From assembly GCA_020002185.1 (NCBI GenBank), contig CM034544.1, positions 7,619,190-7,683,189 on the forward strand: a DNA stretch of 64,000 bases, read 5' to 3'. Under the pieces are notes generated by a model. That model did no database searches and was not told the origin of the DNA. It was given only the letters and a program-made list of their open reading frames with translations. Numbering within the stretch: position 1 is the stretch's first letter; each line of letters opens with the position of its first letter. The position numbers and the translations under genes are program-made. Positions 34,060 through 45,695 of the stretch are shown here, in pieces. Source of the DNA: Paraescarpia echinospica (taxonomy: Eukaryota > Annelida > Polychaeta > Sabellida > Siboglinidae).

Positions 34060-34960
34060 CTGCAAGTAGGTGCAAGTAGTGTACTTGGACTATAGGTACA
34101 AGTAGGCTCAGATAGTGTACTTGTACTATAAGTATAAGCCAGTGTAAGTATTGTAAATGGACTACAAGTACAAATAGTTGCAAGTATTGTGCATGGACTA
34201 TAAGTACAAGTAGGTGCACGTATTGCACTTGGACTATAAGTACAAGTAGGAAAAGGTATTATATTTGGACTATAGATATATGTAGGATCAAGTATTCCCC
34301 TTGGATGAACTATAAGTATCAGAAGGCGCAAATATTGTACTAGGACTATGAGTACAAGTAGGTGCAAGTATTGCACTTGGATTATAAGTAAAACTATTTG
34401 CAAGTATTGTATTGGATTACAAATACAAGTAGGTGCAGGTATTGCACTTGGACAGTAAGTACACGTAGGAGCAAGTAATGCACTTAGACTATAAGTACAA
34501 GTAGGAACAATTATTGTTCTTGGACTATAAGTGGAAGTAGGTGCACGTATTGTACATGGACTATAAATGCAAGTAGCAGCAAGTATTATACTTGGACTGT
34601 AAGGAAAAGTAGCAGGAATTATTGCATTAGAACTATAAGTACAATTAGGAGCAAGTACTGTACTTGAACTATAAGTACAAGTAGGAACAACAATTGTACT
34701 TGGACTGTATGTACAAGTAGGTGCAGGTATTGTACATGGACACTAAATACAAGTAGGAGCAAGAATTGCACTTTTACTATAAGTACAAGTAGGAGCAAGT
34801 ATTGTACTTTTGTACTCGGACTGTAAATACAAGTAGGTGAAAGTATTGTACATGGACTATTAGTACAAGTAGGAGCAAGTAGTGCACTTGGACTATAAGT
34901 ATATGTATTTGCAAACGTTGTACTTTAACTACACATACAAACAGTTACAATTATCTTGCT
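34060..34960. repeat. Tandem repeat, ~36 bp unit x ~25, in a P4-ATPase intron
   Basis: The consensus contains GGACTATAAGTACAAGTAGG followed by TGCAAGTATTGCACTT. It abuts the splice acceptor of the exon ending at 34059; on the minus strand each unit carries CTACTTGCA-like sequence resembling that acceptor. Copies are 70-90 percent similar by eye. Confidence 0.8.
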
Positions 34961-35106
34961 TGAATTATAAGTTGGTGAAACTATTGGACTTGTACAATTA
35001 AAATGCGTTGGTGCAATTGCTGGATCTGGACACTGAGCAGGTAACACTTTCAAGTACGGATGTAGTATACTTTGTAATCACTGAATAGGCTTGTGTGAGT
35101 TCTTAC

Positions 35107-35209
35107 CCAGACCAACGTCTGCTTCCTGTATCATGCTGACATCGCTGATTCCATCACCAATGGCAGCTGTCGTTGGGCCGCCATGTGACTTCTTCATTAT
35201 TTGAACAAC
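35107..35209 (-). CDS. ATP11-like P4-ATPase exon with the hinge motif
   Basis: Acceptor TTGAAG, donor GTAAGA. The peptide VVQIMKKSHGGPTTAAIGDG then ISDVSMIQEADVGL carries the P-domain hinge. The usual GDGxND reads GDGISD, with the conserved Asn replaced by Ser. It leaves one base that completes Gly with the exon ending at 34059. The preceding conserved block (C-C-R-x-x-P-L-Q-K-A) is absent upstream, where a repeat pair now lies. Confidence 0.85.
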
Positions 35210-35259
35210 CTTCAAAACACAACCAATGACAAAGGTTAAAAGGACGAAGTCTGTTCCTA

Positions 35260-35582
35260 GTTTTTCATGTTTTAATCAACATAATGTAGTTAAGACTATA
35301 TAAACATATGTTGAAAGTACACTGCCCGCTTAAAATTGATAAATTACTTGTTGAAATATCTTCAGTAGGTTTTGATTTACTGCTAAAATTGGCGCAATAT
35401 ATTAAAATGTGATGCTTTAAAAAATACTACAAATAAGAATAACTTAAATCAATACAGCAATAAATTGGTGTAAATCAATATATTAGTTGCTACTAAGAAG
35501 AATTATTAAACATTAGTACAGCACAACAATTATATAGCAATAATGCTAATAAGTAAATAAATGTGTGCGTGTGCGTGTGCGT
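35260..35582. repeat. Duplicated ~323 bp segment, copy 1
   Basis: Nearly identical, with one difference seen by eye, to 44250-44572. Both copies run from a TTTTTCATG start to GTGTGCGTGTGCGTGTGCGT and then into a long TG tract. Recent duplication or an uncharacterised mobile unit. Confidence 0.85.
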
Positions 35583-35724
<142 letters not shown>

Positions 35725-35734
35725 GACTGACACT

Positions 35735-35812
35735 CCAGTATGTAGGTCAGACTGATGTCATCCAAGATCAGTGCGTGACTCTTCTCTGCATAGTCATCCA
35801 AACTACAACAAA
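35735..35812 (-). CDS. ATP11-like P4-ATPase exon, truncated at a TG tract
   Basis: Acceptor TTGTAG. The peptide LDDYAEKSHALILDDISLTY followed by ILECQ fits the family block G-L-I-I-D-G-x-x-L-x-x-I-L. Its first base completes Leu with the exon at 41333. The coding sequence runs straight into the microsatellite without a consensus donor, and the next conserved residues (C-C-R..P-L-Q-K-A) are missing. The exon seems to have been cut by the repeat insertion. Confidence 0.65.
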
Positions 35813-35869
35813 CACAAAGAACACACATGAAAAATCCAAATTGTTGTTCTCCTCTGCTTTCCTCAGTCT

Positions 35870-36180
35870 CAGTTGAGCTTCAACTATATATATTATGCAA
35901 ATAGACACTTGAAAATGTATCATGCAAATGAGTTGAGTTTCAAGTGGTGTTGAACTTGCGTCGAGCTTCAACTCGCGTTCAACTGTTGAATATCAGTTGA
36001 GTTTCAACTATAAATATGCAAATATACAGTTAAAAATTTCACATGCAAATGAATTGCGTTTCAACTGGTGCTGAACTTGGGTTGAGCTTCAACCCACCTT
36101 CAACTGTTGAATCTCAGTTGAGTTTTAACCCGCGTTCAACTGTTGAATCTCAGTTGAGTTTCAACTTTCGTTCAAATGTT
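35870..36180. repeat. TTCAACTGTTGAA-type repeats, ~125 bp unit
   Basis: Two tandem diverged units plus shorter copies of GTTCAACTGTTGAATCTCAG. The core is a near-perfect palindrome. A related cluster lies at 39236-39500. Confidence 0.65.
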
Positions 36181-36384
36181 GAATTTCTGATAATATGAGC
36201 TAGCTTCCATTTACACAGCTGCACTTTTAAACACTCTCTTTTAATCAATATTTTAACTGCAATTGTGACTTTTAGACTTGACATTAAGCTTTTATCAATT
36301 ATATTTTGTTTACATAACATGATAATACTAATATTTAAAGATATTTTTTAATATCATTTTTTTATTTAATTAATAACTTTTTGG

Positions 36385-36480
36385 ATTTATTACTATTTTA
36401 CATGTGAAGCGCCTTGAATAGTTTCTAACTAGAGTTGGCGCTATATAAGTACATTTATTTATTTATTTATTTATTTATGT
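36385..36480 (+). mobile_element. L2/SINE-like retroposon 3' end
   Basis: GTGAAGCGCCTTGAATAG, then GGCGCTATATAAGTA and an ATTT tail at 36458-36477. This is the common conserved 3' end shared by L2-type LINEs and many animal SINEs. Confidence 0.55.
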
Positions 36481-38857
36481 ATCAAATATCGAAGCACATG
36501 CATCATATGTAGGAACATAGGCATGCATGTAAGCCCTGGAATTCACAAAGCATCACAACAATAAAGATTCCATTCTTTTATTTTTCATTTTCTTCAATCA
36601 TTCGTTTTAAATGTCCATTCCCTCCACATTTCTCAGGAATCTTCTGGCGTGAAACACCTTTACTTTCATTGCTCGTGTGAACTCATTGCCAGAGAGCATG
36701 AGCCTGCTTGTCGCATACACTGAAAATATAGAGAAACATGTCATTTAATACAAGTAAACAGGCATGCAAGGCTGTACAATATTAGCAGAACAAGGTTTCA
36801 ACTACATTTTGTGTTGAGATTGAGAGTGATTTAATAAAACATTTGCATGGGTGCCTGATCGAGTGTACACACACATGTGCATATACTTATTTTATACACA
36901 CATGTACATATACATTTTATATAAATTATTTACATACATACGCTCAAAGACACACCATCCACATAGCCTATCACTATATACAAGAACTCCCAATGTAGGG
37001 TGCACGTGCCCCTGTTCTGGTCTGTATTGTTTATGTACCAATGCATATAAGAAACATGCATACACATGTAAATAGTCAACCACACACACGCACGCACGCA
37101 CGCACGCGCGCGCGCGCATCTATATATACAGTCAAACCTAGTTAGTCTAAATACTTTGGTGGCCAGTGAATATGTCTTTGAATTTTTTTCTAGATATATA
37201 TATTATGAATCATACACATTAAAGATATTTGTGTTTAGAATGTCCATTTGCATAGCATGTGTAGATGCTGCGGCGTGCAGGTTTCATTATTGGCATTTGG
37301 ATTAACGTGGTTCAAATGATTATGTGCATATGTTACAAACATACTAATAACGATTGCATATTTTGTTGTACCAGCTAGAATTCAATACTGAAAATGTTAT
37401 ACCAACTCACATTTCAGAGCCTAGATCAAGTAATGTTTTGACTGATGGCAACTGTGTGCAGCTAGAGAATTTTAGTCCGTTGTGTATCCTTGAAGTTAAA
37501 CTTAAACCATTATAAATATGATTGCAACCTGCATGACGATATATATATATATATATATACATTATATAATTCTTACCTTCAATAATTTCAGGTTTCATCT
37601 GGCTCAAATGTTGGTAAATAGTGATGTACTTTAAAATTCAAACGTGACACTGGTAGCTGTTTGCTTGTTAACTGCAATCCTTTCCAGTCTGCCAATGTTC
37701 TGATTCTGCCACACACACATCTGGTGTATTTAAAATTGCCCGCTAAACGAGCACAGGCCGGCATGCTGAGTCAGGATTTGTTAGTCAGTCACCAGAGATT
37801 GAGTGACTGACCATATTCCAGAGTCGAATTACAGGGTATGTGGATAAGGCCGGTTGACCTATTTGAACTCATAGTAATTTACCTGTTTAGAGGTTGGGTA
37901 TATTTGACCGGAATTCTTACTGTAGACATGGCATACATCATTTATAGCTAGAAACAAAGAAAACACATTACATTGTAGAGATCTCAGTGGTAATCATCAT
38001 CCTACTGGAAAGTTGTTACAACACTGAAAGCCAAGTTAATTAAGGTGGCAAGATGCTTTGCACATAATTATTATTGTGCATGTTAATCCACCATCACATA
38101 ACGGCATCATATCTTCCCATCAACTGCAGTGACATATGTTTATATCCCCAAGCATGTATATATATATGCCATGACGCACAAAAAACATATCCTCGTAATC
38201 ATAAGAGGTCGGAGCCCCAAACATTTATAAGATGCATGCATTAGTAATTAATTAACTCTCATGAAAAATGATTGTGTAAAAATGTAACTAAACAAATATA
38301 CAAATAAAAAATCTAAACACTTTAATGTGGACGTGATGTTATGCTATCGCTGGAAGATCGTTATTTGTTCAAAGTAATTTATATGTTAACATTACGTCTC
38401 ATTAATAGGTAAAATTATCCTGCATGGTATTATCGTCCATGGAATTGTGTCTTTTTATGTATTTCCGAGATACAAAAATTCATAATTATTTTGTTTGCCA
38501 TAATTGTTGTGTCAATATAAGTACATCTAATATATGTCAATTCTCCAAAGCCAATGGTTACGTTAATTTCACCAGCGTGATTCAGACGTTAATAGAAAGA
38601 CATATAATATACGACATTATAATGTCATTCTAAAACGGTAAAAGTTATATGTTCAACGTCGTTTTCATGTCAATAAACTGCTTATTATAGATGTCACTTA
38701 TCCAGCGTGATTTTGTTGCCAATAGAAAGATATCTAATTGATGTCGTTAGCGTGAATTAGATATCACCAGAAATACATCTAATAGACGTCGTTTTGACAT
38801 TATTTTGAGACGTCGTCCACTTGACAAAAACATTGACATGCGCTTTATAGGTTTGGT

Positions 38858-38889
<32 letters not shown>

Positions 38890-39235
38890 GTCATGTGCCC
38901 ACTGGGATCCCTCCATTTCGTCCCATCTAAAGCACATCGCTCTGCTGTTAACAGCGGGAGTCCAGTGTCATGTTTTATTTCGTTGTTCCACCTTTTCAGT
39001 GGTCTTCCTTTTTGTCTCTGTCCAATTAAGTAATTGAATAATTCCAACTCATTTTTTAATTAACCCCAGTCCTGCTACTGAAATATTATTTTAAAATGTC
39101 AGTGTCCTTAGTTATAACTCAATGAATTTGGGTAAATACATAACAGTAAGTTTGTGCTTACAATCAGAATGCATTCTTTAAAATGACAAAATGCATGCAT
39201 TTCTTGTGTTCAACACGTTTTAGGAATGACAAAAT
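36481..39235. other. Intronic or intergenic DNA with simple repeats only
   Basis: Short CACG/CGCG tract (37080-37118), ATATAT tracts (37540, 38160) and an AAT tract (38858-38882). An open stretch at 36610-36715 (minus) follows TTTTCAG but matches nothing known. No gene called. Confidence 0.35.
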
Positions 39236-39500
39236 CACTGCTTTCAACTTGCGTTCAACTGCTGTTGGAGTCTAAGCACCATGTTCAACTTGCGTTCAAC
39301 TGCTGTTAAACTCTAAGTCCCCACATTCAACTTGCGTTCAACTGCTGTTGAAGTCTAAGTCCCCACTTTCAAATTGCGTTCAACTGCTGTTGAAGTGTAA
39401 GTCCTAGCTTTCAACTTGCGTTCAACTTCAAGTTCACATTCAACTTGCATTCAATTGTTGAACGCAGGTTTAACAGTAGTTGAAATCAACGTTTAACAGT
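39236..39500. repeat. ~42 bp tandem repeat with TTCAACTTGCGTTCAACTGC
   Basis: Six copies of a unit reading TTCAACTTGCGTTCAACTGC then TGTTGAAGTCTAAGTCC. It shares GTTCAACTG..GTTGAA with the cluster at 35870-36180 and ends with GTTGAACGCAGG-type inverted copies. Confidence 0.7.
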
Positions 39501-39589
39501 TTTCAACATTCCTGTTTAAACATTATGCTGTATTTCCTATGCAACAAAAAACTGATTTTAACATTATTTTGTCATTGTGGTTATTGATA

Positions 39590-40450
39590 TAAGCCCCTAG
39601 GGGTTTCTAGAGGATCTAATCCTCGATTACTTCCATTCTAAAGCGTTATACTACAATAGCCAATATGGGTTTAGAAAGAAATATTCTACTGAGCTGGCTA
39701 CGCTCAAAACCATAGACAGAATTATACAAGAACTTGATAAATCGGTTACTCCAATAAATGTATACCTTGATTTATCAAAACCATTTGACACAATTGACCA
39801 TATATTGATATAGAAGTTAAATTACGATGGATTAAATGACAAAGCTCTGTGCCTTTGTAAGAGTTATTTACAAAATCAAGCAGTACGTAGAAATTGAAAA
39901 TGTTAAGTCTAAGGAAGTAGTCATCTACAATGGTTCCCCTCAAGGTCCAATTTTAGGGTCACTCTTATTTATTATATATTTAAATGATATAGCACTTTCT
40001 AGTGACCTTTTGAAATTGATAACGTATGCTGACCAAACCACCCTTACTAGTACACTAAATACATTTAACGATTCAAAAGGCCAAATGCGAAGTGAAAATA
40101 TTAACAAAGAACTAACAAAGATTAGCAATTGGTTAAAAGCTAATAAACTGTCACTAAAGGCCAAAAAGACTAAAAGGGCACACATTGAATGTGTAAATTA
40201 TTTCATGTTTTAGGCATCACAATAAATAAACACCACCTAAAACATTATATATTATGTACAATGCTCTTATTCTCCCTCATATTAATTATGGCTTACTTTT
40301 ATAGTGTCATCAGGCACATCGAATTTTCAAATTACAGAAAAAAGCAATACGAATAATATATATAAGTAAATATAATGCTGACACAAGTCCTATTTTTAAG
40401 ACTTCAGTTGCTAAAGTTGGATTTATAAAATCCAACAATTAAAATGTTAC
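39590..40450 (+). pseudogene. CR1/L2-like LINE reverse transcriptase, decayed
   Basis: Motifs in order: QYGFRKKYSTELATLKTIDR near 39665, VYLDLSKPFDTIDH near 39760, GSPQGPILGSLLFIIYLNDI near 39935, the catalytic box as YADQTTLT at 40026 (the second Asp is lost), then LTKISNWLKANKLSLKAKKT and a thumb region to about 40400. A TAG near 39810 and later stops inactivate it. The 3' end is unclear. Confidence 0.78.
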
Positions 40451-41332
40451 TATAAATTAGTTAACAATATTTGAATCTACTACTTCAATGATTTTTTTTC
40501 CAAACACACACATCTATGATATTCATCAGAGAATAAAAAATAAATTGCACAGGTGAAAAAAAAAAAATATATGTATACATTCCAACACGAATTTGCAAAA
40601 AAATGCATTAGACACAACATAGTAGAGACAGTTAACAATACACCAAGTATTATCATTAATACAATTTACACCCACAATCTATATGATTTTTGAACATACC
40701 AAAAAAAATTGTTTATGTTAAATTATGATTCCAGTTGTCGTATTTATAATTGGTTTATTTGTAATTCGTAATACGTATTGAAATGTATACCCAAGTATCC
40801 ATATGTACGTCAATTTGTACACGAGTACATATAATCAGTCCTTGCATTATATACGTATGTTGATACACTGAGAAATTATCAATTGTAAAACAAGTCATAT
40901 GCTATTCTGATTTGTGACATGTAAATTGTATTGTTGTTTGTATTGATGGGGTGGCTCCTGTGCTAGCGATATTATATATATATTAATGGGAGTCTCCCGA
41001 CTTTATATATATTACTTACATCGTTCATTGTACATGTATCGTATTTATAGGTCAAATAAATTGATTCTGAGTTATGAGTACTGACTTCTAATTCGTTGCA
41101 GTAGTTGCATTTGTATTGTGACCAAAATTAAAATCTCCACGTCCCCCTCTTTCGCTTTCGTTCTCAACTCTTTTCCCAAACCTTCCAAATCTCTCTTTAA
41201 GCAATCCAGAAATCCATAATCATATATTGCATTCTACATGTTTGGACGCCGAATGGAAAATATTCACATAAAGCCATTATCCTGCACACTTGTATATATC
41301 ACATTAACCCTCTGCCCTCCACAGACACTCAC
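40451..41332. other. AT-rich DNA, nothing recognised
   Basis: Likely the 3' region of the LINE, then P4-ATPase intron. No coding signal. Confidence 0.4.
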
Positions 41333-41499
41333 AGTCGAGAGATGCTCTTGAGTGTTTCTTCGCACTCCTTCGCATTGCGTTTTTTCCAGAGTCTCACTTC
41401 AATCATGTCAGAGTGGAAGTGACCGACCGAGTAACTGATGTTAATGGCTGTCTCCTCCATGTCACCAGCCAACACCGACACTAGTGTCATCACCGACAC
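41333..41499 (-). CDS. ATP11-like P4-ATPase exon with altered TGD motif
   Basis: Acceptor TTCAG, donor GTGAGT. The peptide VSVLAGDMEETAINISYSVG then HFHSDMIEVRLWKKRNAKEC matches the P4 block V-W-V-L-T-G-D-K-x-E-T-A. The catalytic-site TGDK reads AGDM, so the conserved Thr and Lys are both replaced. Two leftover bases join the exon at 35735 in frame. A short internal duplication (CACTAGTGTCGGTG) lies at its start. It is the most upstream exon I can find; the N-terminal half of the enzyme is missing. Confidence 0.75.
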
Positions 41500-41566
41500 C
41501 TGAATCCCGAATCACAAATCCTTTGACAATGAGGGGACGAGGAAGTTCACCATAAACAACGCTGGC

Positions 41567-43466
41567 GTGGCTGATTCATACCGGGTTGTCGCCTTGGCTA
41601 TTTCCAGAATGAAAGACAGAGAAGATTCATGCCGGATTCCAGGATGGGCAGACTACAACTCGCTTCTGTCAGAAACCAAACCATTGACCAAGGTGGGTGC
41701 TCTTCCACTGCTCCCAGAAGTGGCACACGAGTGGCCGACTCTGCTGACCGTGATGATGCAGGCTCACAACTTGAAGGAGTCGGCTGTTGGCAAAGACCAC
41801 CCTTGTGTCATTTCGTTTGACATGGCCCTCTATGAGAAAGCAGTGCAGCTGGTGGATGCTAGGCCAGACTGAAATGGCACAGTTTTTTTATAGACTGGGT
41901 GAGCTGCATGTCGTCATGGCTGCCCTAAGACGCCTGGGGACCTGCATTGAAAACTCTGGAATATACGATGCCTGGGTAGAAGCTTACGTGTACGGTTCTG
42001 CGACAACCAGGCAGACTCAGATGTGTGCACACCACAAGCGTTCCCTGTCTGCCCACATATACTCATATGTGGCACTGTATGAGAATGCCCTGGAGGAGTT
42101 CTGCAAGGACAACCCACACTTGAAGGATTTGTGTCTGGAGGCAACAACCGAGATTGAAGATGACTTCTCAGAGGTGAGCAGACACACCAAGGCTGAATCT
42201 GTGAAACGTGCCAACATCTACTCCAAGGCTTAGCTGATGATGATGTCGTGAAGAAGTTCCAGGAGTGGGAGGCACAGATATCCGAGAATGCCATGTTCAC
42301 ATCCATGATGATGTATCGGCATCGAGTGGAGACGATTCTCTTCTTCGTATTAGCATCCGGTATCGTAGACCTAACCCTCCATCTTGAAGCAGGAGAAGAA
42401 TTGAGCAAGCTGTTCTTTACTATGGACTGAAAAAAGTACAAGAGAATCTGGCTACATTACATAGCTGACATGCACGCACTCAAGGCTGACCACCCAGAGA
42501 CGTGGAAGGAACTTGAATTAGGCAACATATTAGGCACCAAGACTGACAACCCATTTGTCTCCATTGGGGCAGACCATGCCTGCGAACATCTGAACAAACT
42601 CATGAAAGTTCATTCTGGTCTCATCGGAAACTCCAACATTGCCAATGCAAGACAACGCTTCTTCCTAGCTTCTCCCGAATTGTCGTGCATGGCAAGCGAG
42701 TTCAAAGGTCAGTTCAATGTCAATGACAAGAAGGCTAGTGAGCATCATGATGTATCCAAGAGTGTGGTCAAGCGGGAGCATGATGCCATCAGCAAGATCA
42801 AGGCTGCCATAATGAGTCATGGCAATCCATTTGCTGTTGAAGGTCGCATCGCACGCTATTCAACCTGATTACTCGTGCATACATTCCATATTGACCAGAA
42901 GCACTGCAACAGCAACAATGAGTTCACCCCGAAACCAAGGGCACTGTTTGCTCAAGCGGCTCAATGTTGCTGTGCAACGACAAGTCCAAGCTCATCCATG
43001 TCCTTCAGCAGTTGGCAACAACAGAAAGTCACACTGATAACTCTCAGACGGCTACAAGCGAGACGCATGTTAATTTACAAGAAGACGGAGCCATGGACTT
43101 GGCGTCTGCTGAGGTCGATGGTCCCCACCTAAGTAGGAAGATTGCGATTGTAGATGGCATGGTGTCCGAAAACTGACGAAGAAGAAAGCAACCATGGCGA
43201 CAGTGAAGTATCTCAAAGATTGTTTATTTGACAAAGTGATGGACCTCACAAGAGGCTATGATGAAATAATTCTAGTCTTTGACAACTATAAGGTGGATTC
43301 ACTGAAGAACACAACCAGTGAGAAGAGACATGGAGGGAATGACCCAATCCAGTACCAAGTCCGAGATGATACCAGCATAAAACACATCACTATGAGCCGT
43401 TTCCTCCCCCACGACCAGACGAAAGGTTATCTTACAGAGTACTTGGCTGTGTTTACGACCACATGA
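41567..43466 (+). pseudogene. Decayed gene of an unnamed, repeated metazoan protein family
   Basis: Five frames in order: SRIPGWADYN-like start (41640, as CRIPGWADYNSLL) with KVGALPLLPEVAHEWPTLLT, RLGELHVVMAALRRLGTCIE; a TGA near 42430; NPFVSIGADHACEHLNKLMK; LFAQAA/SMLLCNDKSKLIHVL; and YDEIILVFDNYKVDSLKN with YQVRDDTSIKHITMSRFL. I recognise these blocks from large uncharacterised proteins present in many copies in invertebrate and fish genomes, probably mobile. The last part looks nuclease-like (PIN-like), which is only an inference. Frame changes lie near 41865, 42233, 42870 and 43180. It is intronless here and antisense to the P4-ATPase. Confidence 0.6.
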
Positions 43467-44249
43467 TCATTACGCTGTCCAACTCAGAGGACTGCCGTTT
43501 TCTGTTATGCCAAAACAAACCACAAGAACGCCAGATGCACAAACTATATAACCTCATCACTTCGATGAACGCCACATTAAAACCATCAAATTTTGATTTA
43601 AGTTATTAAAGCAACACATGGAAAAGGAACTATTACACAATATTGTATATATATATATATATATACATACATACACACATTGTATATATACACACACATA
43701 ATATACACTGTCGTCCATCAAGTTGTGTCTTTCTGTGCAGGAACTGTAGATCAATCGATTTACCCATCAAAGATTACATCAAACTCTGACTTGGAATAGT
43801 CAACGATGATATGCATCAGTTTCCGTATATAGCCCAGCAGGTCTAATTATGAAATCAGCGTCACATCTCTATTCTCAATAGCATTATATTGCTATTGCAA
43901 GGGCAATTGAATCTGTTGATGTATTGACAGTGCAAGCTCTTAACAGCAAGCATGCTAGATAATCAAATTTCGTCAGAAAAGACCTTGGTAACTCGATTAC
44001 TCGTCAGTATTACCAGCCTTAATAGCTTCAGTATTATTAGTCATGAAACTACATAAAATGTACAATAAAACTCTTATTGACAAAGATCTATATATCACGT
44101 GAATAGTCCATCTGACAAATGTAGTTGTGCTATGTTATATACTAATTCGCGCCCAATGATTGAGCCTGACTTCAATATGTATATGTACATATATTGTCTA
44201 ACTCGCCGCATCCAGAGACAATTCCTTTCCTTGGAAAAAGTGAAACCAT
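43467..44249. other. AT-rich DNA after the decayed gene
   Basis: Contains an ATATAT/ACAC tract (43645-43700). No gene seen. Confidence 0.4.
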
Positions 44250-44572
44250 GTTTTTCATGTTTTAATCAACATAATGTAGTTAAGACTATATAAACATATG
44301 TTGAAAGTACACTGCCCGCTTAAAATTGATAAATTACTTGTTGAAATATCTTCAGTAGGTTTTGATTTACTGCTAAAATTGGCGCAATATATTAAAATGT
44401 GATGCTTTGAAAAATACTACAAATAAGAATAACTTAAATCAATACAGCAATAAATTGGTGTAAATCAATATATTAGTTGCTACTAAGAAGAATTATTAAA
44501 CATTAGTACAGCACAACAATTATATAGCAATAATGCTAATAAGTAAATAAATGTGTGCGTGTGCGTGTGCGT
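44250..44572. repeat. Duplicated ~323 bp segment, copy 2
   Basis: Near-identical to 35260-35582, in the same orientation and followed by its own TG tract. The flanks of the two copies differ. Confidence 0.85.
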
Positions 44573-44738
<166 letters not shown>

Positions 44739-44943
44739 AAGACGAACTGTAATATAAATGAAAATAAAAAACCTTACAAGATCAGCGAAAATTGTACATT
44801 TCCGATAAATTGTTTTAGCGAATAAATAATTACTACAAAACATTCGATATATTTAAAGATAAAGAGTACATCAAGTTGTAAAAATGGCTACTTGGTTAAT
44901 ATTACTTTGCGAAAAGATTAATAAAAATACACTTTAAAAAAAG

Positions 44944-45026
44944 TTTGGTGTTAGATTTGAATCCGTGTCGGTCGTAAAACGAGATTTGCGCTGAGCCAAT
45001 GCATTTAATCACTCGGCCACTGGGAC
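44944..45026 (-). other. tRNA-like remnant (Leu/Ser-type), possible SINE head
   Basis: The minus strand has an A-box-like CAGTGGCCGAGTGATTAAAT and, about 45 bases on, a B-box-like GGATTCAAATCT. The ends do not pair as an acceptor stem, so this is not a functional tRNA. The layout fits a tRNA-derived SINE head or a decayed tRNA. Confidence 0.4.
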
Positions 45027-45166
45027 TGATGAAAAATAATTAACCAGATTCAGGGTTATGTTATACTGTACAACTATTCCTTCATGTAACGTTATTGTAT
45101 GATGTAACGTTACGTTGTACAGTTGGATACAACATTTTCGTGTGAGTGTATGTTTACTGATATAGA

Positions 45167-45376
45167 CTAGTTTTCCTGGGTCGCAATCGAAATCATTTTT
45201 CTCAAAATAACGTGAAGCCGCGAACGTTTTTGCGGTCGGCTTGTCTTGTTGACGTTGTCAGGTTGACTGGATGTTCTCTCGCTTCCTTTTTTCAACAAAG
45301 TTTTGTGTGGAACCGTAAAACAAATTATGGTTCCTCTATTATGACTAATGTTTGTACAGCCTATTACATTCCACAT
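45167..45376 (-). pseudogene. Possible THAP-type zinc-finger remnant
   Basis: A 69-codon frame with GCTNISHNRGTI and FTVPHK followed by a basic Ser/Lys stretch resembles the first half of a THAP domain (C-x-x-x-x-C...F-H-x-x-P). The first Cys pair and the rest of the domain are missing. Weak. Confidence 0.22.
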
Positions 45377-45695
45377 AATAACTCATTCTGACGCCCGCTT
45401 CGACTCAACATCTACCTTTGTAAACGTACTGTGAATGTATTGAAGTGCTGGCTTGTCGCGCGACATTCGCACCTCTGACGTCACAACACCACGTGATCGC
45501 CTAGCTCATTAACTATAAAGTTTCCGCGGGAATCGCGATACAGGTGATTTTAAAATCTGATTGAAACTGTCAATGCATTTTTCTCTATTTGTTATTGCCA
45601 AATGTTACATACAAAGCTGTACTTTGTGTACACATGAAAAATGGAATTCAGCTGCTGCCTTGTTTTAGTTCATTTAATTTATTATTAGTAGTATT

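Noticed and set aside
34044..34403. 119-codon minus frame of YSPSTILAPT repeats
   Set aside because: It translates the 36 bp intron repeat; the repeat length being a multiple of 3 keeps it open.
36610..36715. Additional P4-ATPase exon
   Set aside because: It has a TTTTCAG acceptor-like site, but the peptide matches no part of the family and it lacks a donor.
44944..45026. Functional tRNA-Leu/Ser gene
   Set aside because: A- and B-box-like elements are present, but the acceptor stem does not pair and the B box is imperfect.
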